Source of the DNA: Reclinomonas americana ATCC 50394
Taxonomy: Eukaryota; Jakobida; Jakobea; Jakobida
Direction of reading: 5' to 3'
NCBI GenBank assembly: GCA_048213135.1
Contig: PS015009.1
Coordinates: forward strand, 558,001 to 622,000
DNA length: 64,000 nucleotides
In this document: positions 1 through 8,087 of the stretch, piece after piece
Position numbering within the stretch: position 1 is the stretch's first letter
Layout of the letters: each line of letters opens with the position of its first letter
Translations under genes and position numbers: made by a program
The notes under the pieces: model-generated
Databases searched by the model: none
What the model saw: only the letters and a program-made list of their open reading frames with translations
What the model was told of the DNA's origin: nothing

Positions 1-2
1 GA

Positions 3-1184
3 TTATTGCTGGTCGAGTACCTGCATCAGTACCTCGCAGGATTTGCGTATCTCTTCTTCGGTAATGGTGAGCGGTGGCGCTATCCGCAGGCAATGCGCCG
101 CGAAAAGGAACCAGTCGGTGAACACGCCTTTTTCAATCAGTGCGTCGATCACTTTTTTATTGGTCTCAAAACTGTCGAATGCCACGGCGATCATCAGCCC
201 CCTGCTGTTTACTGAACGGATAAGCGGGTGCTGCAACAGGCTGCGGAACAGTTTTTCTTTCGCCGTTACCTGGTTCACGAGATTGTCTTCGAGCAGTACC
301 TCAAAAGCGGCAAGACCGGCCGCACAGCAAACGGGGTGCCCGCCAAAAGTACTGATATGTCCCAGCACCGGGTTGTGCGTGAACGAATCCATTATATTTT
401 TTGCCGAGATGAAAGCGCCCAGTGGCATACCGCCGCCCAGCGCCTTACCCAGTAAAAGGATATCCGGCACTATACCCAACTGCTCAAAAGCCCACAGGCT
501 TCCATTACGGCCGAAGCCGCATTGTATTTCATCCAGTACCAGTAAGGTACCCGTGCTGTCGCATTTTTCACGGAGCGCTTTCAGCCAGCCGGGGTTGGGC
601 ACATTAACGCCGGCCTCGGCCTGTACCGTTTCCGCGATCACACAGGCGGTGCGGTGACTGATGGCATCCAGTTCGTCGAAATTGTTGTATTCCAGTTGCA
701 GCACATCGGGCAGTAAGGGACGAAACGCCTGCTGCCAGTATTCGCTGCCCATGACGCTGAGCGCTCCCTGCGTGCTGCCGTGGTAAGAATTTTTGAAAGA
801 GATGATCTGTGTACGTCCGGTGCAGCGCTTGGCCAGTTTCATAGCGCCTTCGGTGGCTTCTGTTCCCGAGGCAGTAAAGAACACCGAATTCAGCGTTTGC
901 GGCAGGTGGCGGCAAAGCAATTCTGCATAACGCACCTGCGGGGTTTGCACCAGTTCGCCGTATACCATGATGTGCAGGTATTCGTCGGCCTGCTTTTTTA
1001 TGGCTTCCACCACTTTAGGATGGCGATGCCCCACATTACATACGCTGATACCGCCGATAAGGTCGATGTAAGACCGGCCATTGACATCGTAAAGCGTACT
1101 CCCTTCTGCCTTCACGATCTCCAGGCAAAGGGGCGCTTCGGAGGTTTGGCCCACATGGGTGAGAAATAGCTGGCGGTTGTTCAT
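3..1184 (-). CDS. Class III (acetylornithine/ornithine-type) aminotransferase
   Basis: A PLP-dependent aminotransferase of fold type I, class III. The 393-residue length is typical. The phosphate-binding GTEATEGAMKLA stretch is near residue 108, the PLP-nitrogen Asp is in DEIQCGFGR (D218), and the Schiff-base Lys is in LLGKALGGG (K247). The family includes acetylornithine, ornithine, 4-aminobutyrate and lysine aminotransferases, and sequence alone does not separate them here. The stop codon lies 3 bases from the window edge, so the gene is complete, but its downstream neighbours are not visible. The ATG is followed upstream by a repeat-rich gap. Family assignment is firm; the substrate is not known. 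Confidence 0.9.
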   Translation of the reverse strand: MNNRQLFLTHVGQTSEAPLCLEIVKAEGSTLYDVNGRSYIDLIGGISVCNVGHRHPKVVEAIKKQADEYLHIMVYGELVQTPQVRYAELLCRHLPQTLNSVFFTASGTEATEGAMKLAKRCTGRTQIISFKNSYHGSTQGALSVMGSEYWQQAFRPLLPDVLQLEYNNFDELDAISHRTACVIAETVQAEAGVNVPNPGWLKALREKCDSTGTLLVLDEIQCGFGRNGSLWAFEQLGIVPDILLLGKALGGGMPLGAFISAKNIMDSFTHNPVLGHISTFGGHPVCCAAGLAAFEVLLEDNLVNQVTAKEKLFRSLLQHPLIRSVNSRGLMIAVAFDSFETNKKVIDALIEKGVFTDWFLFAAHCLRIAPPLTITEEEIRKSCEVLMQVLDQQ

Positions 1185-1210
1185 TGGTCAAAATTACGAA
1201 TTAGGAATTA

Positions 1211-1234
1211 GGAATGTGCGGATATGCGGATGTG
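1211..1234. repeat. Dispersed GCGGATATG-type repeat copy
   Basis: A short run of degenerate units of the type aatgtgcggatatgcggatgtg. Related sequence occurs at 52660-52700 and, inverted, at 53184-53220. It lies in non-coding DNA next to other repeats. Confidence 0.45.
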
Positions 1235-1248
1235 TTCGATGTGCCTCT

Positions 1249-1314
1249 ATGTCCCGGCGGGACATGTTGTGGGTAGAACGGTAATACCGGGGTTGCCGCG
1301 TTCCGGAGGAACGC
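1249..1314. repeat. Pair of REP-like palindromes (7-bp stem, triloop)
   Basis: Two perfect small palindromes with the same design lie 32 bases apart. ATGTCCC-GGC-GGGACAT spans 1249-1265, and GCGTTCC-GGA-GGAACGC spans 1298-1314. Equal stem and loop sizes suggest one repetitive extragenic palindrome unit with two hairpins. No protein-coding signal overlaps them. The link to REP elements is inferred from shape only. Confidence 0.5.
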
Positions 1315-1343
1315 ATGGTGGGTGGGGTTTTGCGTGAGGGATA

Positions 1344-1415
1344 GCAGCGGAAAGCCCGCATCCGCCTTTGGCGGAGAGGACTTGCAGCGGATAGCCCGAC
1401 CCGCTACCGGCGGGG
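1344..1415. repeat. Tandem GCAGCGGAWAGCCCG unit with GC-rich hairpins
   Basis: Two direct copies of GCAGCGGAWAGCCCG start at 1344 and 1384, 40 bases apart. Each is followed by a GC-rich hairpin: TCCGCC-TTT-GGCGGA at 1361-1375 and CCCGC-TACCG-GCGGG at 1400-1414. The repeated unit-plus-hairpin layout suggests a structured intergenic element, possibly transcribed. It fills the gap between the aminotransferase and the gamma-carbonic-anhydrase gene. Function is unknown. Confidence 0.5.
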
Positions 1416-1434
1416 CACGCCCTATCAATCGTCA

Positions 1435-1462
1435 TTTGTCAATGGTTTAAGAAGTACCTTTA
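1435..1462 (+). promoter_or_regulatory. Putative Bacteroidota promoter for the gamma-CA gene
   Basis: TTTG at 1435-1438 and TACCTTTA at 1455-1462 match the Bacteroidota -33/-7 pattern (TTTG, TAnnTTTG) with one mismatch and a 16-base spacer. The -7 element ends 15 bases before the ATG, which implies a very short leader. Confidence 0.35.
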
Positions 1463-1477
1463 CGAAAAAGCGTATTT

Positions 1478-2023
1478 ATGCCAGTTATACTTCCTGTAAA
1501 AGGTGTGCTTCCGGTGTTTGGAAACAATTGTTTTATAGCTCCCAATGCCACTATTGTGGGCGATGTGATCATGGGCGACGACTGCAGCATCTGGTTCAAT
1601 GCTGTGCTGCGGGGCGACGTGAACAGCATACGCCTGGGTAACAAGGTAAATGTGCAGGACGGGGCGGTGATCCACTGCACTTACCAGAAAACAAAGGCTA
1701 TTATGGGAAATAATGTGAGCATTGGACACAATGCTATTGTGCATGGTTGCGTTATAGAAGATAACGTACTGGTTGGCATGGGCGCCATAGTAATGGACAA
1801 TGCCCGGATAGGCTCCAACAGCATCATTGCCGCCGGTGCCGTAGTTCTTGAAAATACAGTGGTGGAACCCGGCACGATCTACGCGGGCATACCAGCGAAG
1901 AAGGTAAAGGATATTTCGCAGGAGCTCATCAGCGGCGAAATTGACCGGATAGCGAATAACTACCTGATGTACAGCAGCTGGTTTAAGAAGGATGCAGGAG
2001 AGATGCAGGGTACTGGCACATAA
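1478..2023 (+). CDS. Gamma carbonic anhydrase family protein (left-handed beta-helix)
   Basis: A 181-residue protein built almost wholly of hexapeptide repeats, such as VGDVIMGDDCSI, VSIGHNAIVHG and ARIGSNSIIAAGAVV, which form a trimeric left-handed beta-helix. The three histidines expected to bind zinc in gamma-class carbonic anhydrases are present at H66, H84 and H89. The YrdA/PaaY/CaiE group shares this layout and many members have no proven activity, so carbonic anhydrase function is only likely. The C-terminal helix ends in a short tail. It is transcribed away from the aminotransferase. Confidence 0.88.
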   Translation: MPVILPVKGVLPVFGNNCFIAPNATIVGDVIMGDDCSIWFNAVLRGDVNSIRLGNKVNVQDGAVIHCTYQKTKAIMGNNVSIGHNAIVHGCVIEDNVLVGMGAIVMDNARIGSNSIIAAGAVVLENTVVEPGTIYAGIPAKKVKDISQELISGEIDRIANNYLMYSSWFKKDAGEMQGTGT

Positions 2024-2049
2024 TCAGGAGGATTTACTAACTTTAAGAC

Positions 2050-2220
2050 ATGAAAAAAATTATACTTGCAGCAATTACCATCAGTTTCCTGGCATCGGGT
2101 TGTTTTATTTTCAGGAAAAAAGATAAGTATGGCTGCCCCAGCGACGGCCGTAATGTAGGTGCGGAAAAGATACTTTCCGGGGAAAAGACCAAGAAAGCCA
2201 AGTGGCGGGGAGGGAAGTAA
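2050..2220 (+). CDS. Small lipoprotein, 56 aa
   Basis: An ATG at 2050 opens a 56-residue frame 26 bases after the preceding stop. It has a classic lipoprotein signal: basic MKK start, hydrophobic core, lipobox LASGC with the lipidated Cys at residue 18. The mature part is short, hydrophilic and Lys-rich, with a CPSDGRNVGAEK segment. The short spacing suggests co-transcription with the gamma-carbonic-anhydrase-like gene. No function is recognised. The signal peptide makes a real gene likely. Confidence 0.65.
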   Translation: MKKIILAAITISFLASGCFIFRKKDKYGCPSDGRNVGAEKILSGEKTKKAKWRGGK

Positions 2221-2280
2221 GAGGCGGGGTGCCGGATGGCGGATAACAGATCATAATCGACCAATAAAACCAATATTCCT

Positions 2281-2583
2281 ATGTGCTATCAACTCACCAC
2301 CAGCAACGGCGGTACGGAAGCCGTTATTGACGACAACTGCGGTATATCAAAATTCTACGCGATTGCCAACACACTCAGCAATGACCTGCAGGTAAAATTT
2401 CTGAACCAGGTAGATGATGCCGAAACCCTGGACTGGGATTTTCAATACCGCGGACAGTTCCTCACCCTTCATTACAACATCTTCAACGGGGTAAGCATTT
2501 ATCCGCAGGAACCCAAAAGAAAAGGAAGCGATAACAGCGCGGTGATGGAAGTGGCGCATTTCCTGGAGCACAGGGTGTACTAA
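2281..2583 (+). CDS. Hypothetical protein, 100 aa
   Basis: A 100-residue soluble protein with no signal peptide or membrane segment. It begins MCYQLTTSNGG and contains an aromatic-rich centre (WDFQYRGQFLTLHYNIF) and a short basic patch (PKRKG). I recognise no family. It ends just before an AT-rich inverted repeat shared with the convergent rsgA gene. Its ATG, its codon use and its place in the same-strand run support a real gene. Confidence 0.6.
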   Translation: MCYQLTTSNGGTEAVIDDNCGISKFYAIANTLSNDLQVKFLNQVDDAETLDWDFQYRGQFLTLHYNIFNGVSIYPQEPKRKGSDNSAVMEVAHFLEHRVY

Positions 2584-2587
2584 GTAA

Positions 2588-2648
2588 AAAATCAAAAGTA
2601 AAAACGGGCCCGCCTTGTTACGGTTCTTGAATTTTTACTTTTGACTTT
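2588..2648. repeat. AT-rich inverted repeat (TCAAAAGTAAAAA family)
   Basis: The arms 2588-2604 and 2632-2648 are complementary over 16 of 17 bases. The left arm is identical to 55813-55829, and similar copies lie at 3595-3680. It sits between convergent genes and could act as a two-way terminator. Confidence 0.5.
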
Positions 2649-2660
2649 AAAATTTTTAAT

Positions 2661-3587
2661 TTAGAATTTCCTTTCTTCAATCTTATCCAGGATCGTACAA
2701 TAACTAAGGTACCTTTCCAAATGAACAGCACCCTCTTCCACGGCGGCTTTAACGGCGCAGCCGGGTTCATTCATGTGCAGGCAATTGTTGTACCGGCAAT
2801 CGTTGATGAGGGCACGCATTTCCGGGAAATAATGAGAGAGCTCCTGTTTGCTGATGTCTACCAGCCCCAGTTCCCTGATACCCGGTGTATCGATGATCTG
2901 CCCGCCCTGCGGCAGGTCGAACATTTCCGCGAAAGTAGTGGTATGCAACCCTTTGCCGCTCCACCCGCTCACATCCTGTGTACGCAACGCCAGTTCGGGA
3001 AAAACAGTATTGATGAACGATGATTTGCCTACGCCGGAATGACCACTCAGCAGGGTTACTTTGTCTTTAAGCATCGCCTTCACTTCTTCCACCCCCTCTC
3101 CTGTTTGTATACTCATGCGCACTACGGTATACCCCACTTTTTCATACATCGATTTTATTTCCTCAAACGATTCTTCTTCTTTTTTCCTGTACAGGTCACT
3201 TTTATTGAACACGATCACGGAAGGGATATGATAGGCTTCGGAGGTGATGAGGAAACGGTCGATAAAACCCAGCGAAGTTTTGGGATCTTTCAATGTAGCG
3301 AACAACAGCGACTGGTCGAGGTTGGAAGCAATGATGTGATGCTGGTGTTTATTGGCCGGTGATGTACGGGTAATGTAATTCCTGCGGTTGGCAATAGCGG
3401 TAATCGTAACGGAAGCTTCTCCTTCGTTCTCCATACTGATAGTAACCGAATCTCCGACGGCAATGGGATTGGTACTGGTGAGCCCCTCTATTTTGAACTT
3501 ACCCAGGATACGGGCATTGTACACCTGTCCCGTCTCATCTTTCACAATGTACCAGCTGCCGGTGCTTTTATATACTGTTGCTTGCAT
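2661..3587 (-). CDS. rsgA: Ribosome small-subunit-dependent GTPase A
   Basis: A circularly permuted GTPase that helps late 30S subunit assembly. After an N-terminal OB-fold (about residues 1-65), the GTPase motifs run in permuted order: G4 NKSD, then the P-loop GHSGVGKSS near residue 182, then G3 DTPG. A zinc-binding C-terminal domain follows, with the CRYNNCLHMNEPGC pattern. The 308 residues match the family length. It lies downstream of batA on the same strand, but about 100 bases of AT-rich inverted repeat separate them, so it is probably transcribed on its own. Confidence 0.96.
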   Translation of the reverse strand: MQATVYKSTGSWYIVKDETGQVYNARILGKFKIEGLTSTNPIAVGDSVTISMENEGEASVTITAIANRRNYITRTSPANKHQHHIIASNLDQSLLFATLKDPKTSLGFIDRFLITSEAYHIPSVIVFNKSDLYRKKEEESFEEIKSMYEKVGYTVVRMSIQTGEGVEEVKAMLKDKVTLLSGHSGVGKSSFINTVFPELALRTQDVSGWSGKGLHTTTFAEMFDLPQGGQIIDTPGIRELGLVDISKQELSHYFPEMRALINDCRYNNCLHMNEPGCAVKAAVEEGAVHLERYLSYCTILDKIEERKF

Positions 3588-3594
3588 GGGAATT

Positions 3595-3680
3595 AAAAAG
3601 TCAAAAGTAAAAATTAAAAATGGGAGTATAGCAGATCATTTAGCCTCGCAGGACGCTTTTGACTTTTGATTTTTTACTTT
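3595..3680. repeat. AT-rich inverted repeat between batA and rsgA
   Basis: AAAGTCAAAAGTAAAAA at 3597-3613 faces CTTTTGACTTTTGATTTTTTAC at about 3656-3677. It is the same repeat family as 2588-2648 and 55813-55829. It fills most of the rsgA/batA gap. Confidence 0.45.
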
Positions 3681-3687
3681 TTACTTC

Positions 3688-4689
3688 CTACGGGAACTTC
3701 CTGAAAACAGTCAGCTTCAGCAACATCTCCATAAAAAGGAACAACAGTGCTGCCGCTACGAAAGGAAAGAATTTTTCTGTATGACGGGTGTGAGTGGAGA
3801 ATTCAACTTTTGATTTTTCGAGCCGGTCTATCTCGTCATAAATACCGGTGAGGCCTTCGTTATCTTTTGCCCGGAAATATTTGCCTCCTGTTTCCGACGC
3901 GATCTCTTTCAGCAGTTTTTCATCTATAGATACTTTTCCCTGCTGCATTACCACGCCCAATGGCGTGTTCATCGGTTGCGGCGCATAGCCGTCGGTACCC
4001 ACGCCAATGGTGTATACTTTTACCCCGAAAGTTTTGGCGATCTCTTTCGCTGTTTTGGGATCGATCAATCCGCCGTTGTTTTCACCATCGGTCAGCAATA
4101 TCACCACTTTGCTTTTTGATTTGCTGCTGCGGATGCGGTCCACGCTGGTACCCAGCCCTGAACCAATGGCGGTACCATCTTCGAGCAAACCATTGCGGAT
4201 ATTTTGTATGGCCGATACCAGCACCCGTTTATCGGTGGTCAGCGGGCATTGGGTAAAGCTCTCTCCTGAAAAGATCACTACGCCGATCCTGTCGGTGACC
4301 CGTTTATTTACAAAATCGATGGCTACCTGTTTAGCTGCTTCAAGCCGGTTGGGCGTAAGGTCCTGTGCGGTCATACTGCCGCTTACATCTATACAGAGCA
4401 CGATGTCCACACCTTCGCCTTCGGCATTGTGTTCTTCCGATTGGGTCTGCGGACGTGCAATCGCCACAATAATGGCGGCCAGTGCCAACAGGCGCAATAC
4501 AAAAGGAAGATGACGCAATGCCGTTTTCCAGGAGCCCAGCCCTTTGGCAGATACGTCTGATACCTGTATGGCGCCCTGCTGCTTTCCCCCGCGTATGGCA
4601 TACCAGATGATAAGCAGGGGTATAAGCCCCAGCAGGGCAAAGGCCCAGGGTTGTTCAAAAACGATATGTTGAAAATAGTCGAACAGCAA
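3688..4689 (-). CDS. batA: BatA-like VWA-domain membrane protein
   Basis: A 333-residue inner-membrane protein with two N-terminal hydrophobic segments (about 13-31 and 61-78), a von Willebrand A domain and a C-terminal membrane helix. The MIDAS motif DVSGSM begins at D101, followed by the conserved TDGENNGG. Bat proteins form a set with MoxR-type ATPases and DUF58 proteins and are linked to stress or aerotolerance. The only fitting start is TTG at 4689, three bases after the preceding gene's stop, so translation is probably coupled. It is the last gene of this operon; batB, batC and batE are not next to it. Confidence 0.88.
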   Translation of the reverse strand: MLFDYFQHIVFEQPWAFALLGLIPLLIIWYAIRGGKQQGAIQVSDVSAKGLGSWKTALRHLPFVLRLLALAAIIVAIARPQTQSEEHNAEGEGVDIVLCIDVSGSMTAQDLTPNRLEAAKQVAIDFVNKRVTDRIGVVIFSGESFTQCPLTTDKRVLVSAIQNIRNGLLEDGTAIGSGLGTSVDRIRSSKSKSKVVILLTDGENNGGLIDPKTAKEIAKTFGVKVYTIGVGTDGYAPQPMNTPLGVVMQQGKVSIDEKLLKEIASETGGKYFRAKDNEGLTGIYDEIDRLEKSKVEFSTHTRHTEKFFPFVAAALLFLFMEMLLKLTVFRKFP

Positions 4690-4692
4690 TGG

Positions 4693-5637
4693 TTATTGTT
4701 TATCGGTTTGTGCCTGTTGTTCTACCTGCTGAATGGCGGCGGCTACCTGCTCCAGGCTTTGCTCACTTTCATAAACAGCAGGCTGGTATTTGGCAAACTT
4801 AACGGCATCGCCTGTACGCAGTGCGGAAGCCAGCGACGACAGCACAGTCGCATCCAGGTTGTTATCCGCCAGCCGTATGAGCAGGTCGCCGGTTGTTTTA
4901 TTGAACAGCTCTCTTTTCTGCACACGGCCCAGGTAGCGTTTGAATATATCCGACAAGCCGGTGTGGTATTGCACCACCTGCTCTCTTGTATTCAGATCGT
5001 ATTGTTTCAGTTGCCGCAGGGCTTCAACAGCTTCCTGGTAAGGCGACAGTTTGGAAACCGGTCCGGCTGCGGGTTTCTTCGGACGGCGTTTAAAATAACG
5101 CCACAGCAGGAAGATGATGATCAGCAGCAACAGGGCCCCACCTGCCACGTAATACCAGGTATAGTCGGTAATGGTGACTTCTATAATGGGTTTAATATCC
5201 CGTAACTGGTTGGTACTGTCTGCAGGCGAATAAGAAACATTGACTGGCAACGCCTCCGTGGTCATCGGTAGTTTTTTATCGCCACTGAGCGATTCAAAAT
5301 TTACCGCCAGTTCGGGTGTTGTCCACCTGCCGGAATCAAAGCTGGTGAAAATGATCTTTTGTTCCAGGCTGGTCATGTTACCGGAAATGCTGGTATCCGT
5401 TTTCATTTTTTCCACCACTTCAAAATGCGCAACGGAATCGGGAATGCTGAACCAGTTGATGCGGTAAACGGTATTGGGAAAAATAGCTTTTACTGTATAG
5501 GTGATCTGCTCGCCAATGAGGATGTCTTTACGGTCGATACGGGCAGACAAAAAGGGTTGTTGCGCACTGGCTGTATTCAGCAAAAGCAAAACACTGCAAA
5601 GTATCAGCATCCATTTTGTTCCTTGTCGTTGTATCAT
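4693..5637 (-). CDS. BatD-like/DUF4381-like membrane protein
   Basis: A 314-residue protein with a cleavable signal peptide (about 1-25, ending ASAQ), a periplasmic beta-rich domain (about 28-150), one membrane helix (about 161-180) followed by a basic stretch (RYFKRRPKKP), and a helical cytoplasmic tail. This layout matches the BatD/DUF4381 type found between DUF58 and VWA genes. The tail has an R-E-x-V-x-Y-type helix region typical of DUF4381. It probably works with the BatA-like protein next door. Family level is likely; its biochemical role is unknown. Confidence 0.7.
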   Translation of the reverse strand: MIQRQGTKWMLILCSVLLLLNTASAQQPFLSARIDRKDILIGEQITYTVKAIFPNTVYRINWFSIPDSVAHFEVVEKMKTDTSISGNMTSLEQKIIFTSFDSGRWTTPELAVNFESLSGDKKLPMTTEALPVNVSYSPADSTNQLRDIKPIIEVTITDYTWYYVAGGALLLLIIIFLLWRYFKRRPKKPAAGPVSKLSPYQEAVEALRQLKQYDLNTREQVVQYHTGLSDIFKRYLGRVQKRELFNKTTGDLLIRLADNNLDATVLSSLASALRTGDAVKFAKYQPAVYESEQSLEQVAAAIQQVEQQAQTDKQ

Positions 5638-5665
5638 TGTTTCCTTGCGGGATTGGCCATCCCTG

Positions 5666-6535
5666 TTAGCTTCTTTTGATGAAGAACTGCTGCAATATTT
5701 TTACGTAATCGTCGTCGGTACGAACGTGCAGCAATTCGGCGCCGGCCTTCCTGAAATATTGTTTGCATTGTTCACTTTGCTGCAGAAAATGCTGCTGGTA
5801 ATGGTATCGTACCATCACATTACCGCTGTCCACCCATTTTACTTTACCATCTTCGGCATCTTCCAGTTGCAGCAAACCGGCCTCGGGCAGTTGCATATCC
5901 ATTTTATCGTATACCCGAATACCGATCACGTCGTGTTTATTGCCGATCACTTTCAGGTCGTCGTCGTATCCTTCAGCCAGGAAATCGCTCAGCACAAAAG
6001 CAATGCTGCGCTGTTTCATGGCACCGCTGAAAAAACGGATGGCATCATCGAGGTTCGTACTTTTTTTCCCGGCATCCATGGTCAGCAGTTCCCTTACAAT
6101 GTACAGGGCATGCTGCCTGCCTTTTTTGGGCGGAATATATTTATCTACTTTATTGCTGAAGAAAATAACGCCCACCTTATCGTTATTGCTGATGGCGCTG
6201 AATGTAAGTACTGCGGCCAATTCTATGATGAGGTCTTTTTTCTGGCGTGCTACGGTGCCGAATAAATTACTGGCGCTGGTGTCTATCAGCAGCATCACGG
6301 TCAGTTCCCTTTCTTCTTCAAACAACTTGGTAAAAGGATGACCAAACCGGGCGCTCACATTCCAGTCGATGAACCGTACATCATCACCGGCATAGTACTC
6401 CCTTACTTCACGAAAGCTCATCCCCTTGCCTTTGAAGGCCGAGTGATACTCTCCCGTGAACAGGTGCGTGGTGATCTTTTTACTCTTGATCTCCAGTTCC
6501 CTTACTTTCCGGATTATTTCATCTGTTGTGAGCAT
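5666..6535 (-). CDS. DUF58 domain protein
   Basis: A 289-residue soluble protein. The DUF58 signature is clear: REYYAGDDVRFIDWNVSAR near residue 45-62, followed by KLFEEERELTVMLLIDTSAS, a VWA-like strand with a MIDAS-like DTSAS. It has no membrane segment, unlike the longer DUF58 proteins. It lies 8 bases from moxR and 28 bases from the BatD-like gene, giving the standard moxR-DUF58-VWA operon order. The family is confident. The molecular role is not established. Confidence 0.92.
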   Translation of the reverse strand: MLTTDEIIRKVRELEIKSKKITTHLFTGEYHSAFKGKGMSFREVREYYAGDDVRFIDWNVSARFGHPFTKLFEEERELTVMLLIDTSASNLFGTVARQKKDLIIELAAVLTFSAISNNDKVGVIFFSNKVDKYIPPKKGRQHALYIVRELLTMDAGKKSTNLDDAIRFFSGAMKQRSIAFVLSDFLAEGYDDDLKVIGNKHDVIGIRVYDKMDMQLPEAGLLQLEDAEDGKVKWVDSGNVMVRYHYQQHFLQQSEQCKQYFRKAGAELLHVRTDDDYVKILQQFFIKRS

Positions 6536-6543
6536 ATCATGAA

Positions 6544-7545
6544 TTAAGGAACGTTCACCATTTTCAGTATTTCGTTGATCACTTCCTCCACTTTTACATT
6601 TTCCGCCTCGGCTTCGTAGGTCAGGCCAATACGGTGACGCAAAACATCTTTGCAGATGTTGCGTATATCTTCCGGTATTACATAAGCCCGCTTATTCAGG
6701 AAGGCGTAGGCTTTGGAGGCCAGTGCCAGGTTGATGCTCGCCCGGGGCGAACCGCCAAAACCAATGAGTGGTTTCAGTTTAGCCAGGTTATATTTTTCAG
6801 GGAAACGCGTGGCGAACACGATATCGAGAATATAGCTTTCCACTTTTTCATCAACATATACCTGCCGCACCAGTTCCTTGGCCGTTAATATTTCACTGGT
6901 GGAGGCCACAGGGTTGATCACCGGCATAGCCAGGCCCAGCGTATTCTGCCTGATGATGAGTTGTTCTTCGGATTTAGTGGGATAGTCCACCACCACTTTC
7001 AGCATAAAACGGTCCACCTGCGCTTCGGGCAGCGGGTAAGTACCTTCCTGTTCGATGGGGTTTTGCGTAGCCAGCACAAGGAAGGGCTCCTGCAATTTAT
7101 ACGTGGTATCGCCAATGGTTACCTGTCTTTCCTGCATGGCTTCCAGCAGGGCGCTCTGCACTTTCGCGGGGGCACGGTTGATCTCATCGGCGAGGATGAA
7201 GTTGGAAAAGATCGGGCCTTTTCTTACCACGAATTCGTTACGGGCCTGGTTATAGATCATGGTACCCACCACATCGGCAGGCAGCAGATCGGGAGTAAAC
7301 TGTATACGGCTGAACTCAGCATGTACAGATTGTGCCAGTGATTTAATAGAAAGCGTTTTGGCCAGGCCTGGAACACCTTCCAGCAGCACATGACCATTAC
7401 TGAGCAAACCGATAAGCAGGCGTTCGATCATGCCCTGCTGTCCTACAATGGCCTTACCCAGTTCATCATTGATGCGGGTAATAAAACCGGCGGCATGGCC
7501 GATCCTGTCGTTAAGCAGACGTATATCTTCGGAACTTTGAATCAT
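6544..7545 (-). CDS. MoxR-family AAA+ ATPase
   Basis: A 333-residue AAA+ ATPase. Walker A is GVPGLAKTLS near residue 57, Walker B is FILADEINRAP, and sensor-type segments include TQNPIEQEGTYPLPEAQ. MoxR proteins act as chaperone-like ATPases with VWA-domain partners, which here are encoded directly downstream. The frame is open to 7617, but the ATG at 7545 gives the family's usual start, so I use it. It is the first gene of the operon running to batA. Confidence 0.93.
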   Translation of the reverse strand: MIQSSEDIRLLNDRIGHAAGFITRINDELGKAIVGQQGMIERLLIGLLSNGHVLLEGVPGLAKTLSIKSLAQSVHAEFSRIQFTPDLLPADVVGTMIYNQARNEFVVRKGPIFSNFILADEINRAPAKVQSALLEAMQERQVTIGDTTYKLQEPFLVLATQNPIEQEGTYPLPEAQVDRFMLKVVVDYPTKSEEQLIIRQNTLGLAMPVINPVASTSEILTAKELVRQVYVDEKVESYILDIVFATRFPEKYNLAKLKPLIGFGGSPRASINLALASKAYAFLNKRAYVIPEDIRNICKDVLRHRIGLTYEAEAENVKVEEVINEILKMVNVP

Positions 7546-7751
7546 AAGTATAACCCGGTGATCCGCGGGATGGGTTTTAATGAATAATAGCGGAATTCCT
7601 GTTAAAATACAGGACAAGCCGCAAAATACGTACTTAGCTTAAACAAAAATTTTGCCGTTTTGATGAGCGGAAAAAAACTTTGTTAAAAAACGGGGTAATT
7701 TTAAAGAACTGACCTGTAATTTCCCGCTGTACAATTCAAATACAACACATC

Positions 7752-8084
7752 ATGTTAGATCAAAATTTAGTAACCACTTCCAATATGCTGGAAGGTTACC
7801 GCATCACCAAACAATTGGGATTGGTAAGAGGTATTACGGTGAGAAGCCGCAGCATTTTCGGCAATATTGCAGGTGGGTTTCAAACCCTCTTCGGTGGCAA
7901 GATCTCCATCTATGCCGAACTCTGCGAAAAAACAAGACTGGAGGCTTACCAGCTGATGGTTACCCATGCCGAAGAAAGGGGTGCCAACGCCATCGTGAAC
8001 ATGCGCTACGACGCCAATGAAGTAATGGCCGGCGTAACCGAAGTACTGGCCTACGGCACAGCCGTGGTGGTGGAAAAGATATAA
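7752..8084 (+). CDS. YbjQ/UPF0145 family protein
   Basis: A 110-residue protein with the UPF0145 pattern: an N-terminal strand (LEGYRITKQLGLVRGITVRSRS), a glycine-rich turn, and the conserved C-terminal GANAIVNMRYD and AYGTAVVVEKI. The family is a small pentameric fold, labelled putative heavy-metal binding, with no proven role. It stands alone, facing nadE with three bases between the stops. Confidence 0.88.
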   Translation: MLDQNLVTTSNMLEGYRITKQLGLVRGITVRSRSIFGNIAGGFQTLFGGKISIYAELCEKTRLEAYQLMVTHAEERGANAIVNMRYDANEVMAGVTEVLAYGTAVVVEKI

Positions 8085-8087
8085 TAA

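Noticed and set aside
1201-1435. Short minus-strand frames in the repeat-rich gap
   Set aside because: Their sequence is explained by hairpins and tandem repeats, and they have no conserved protein features.
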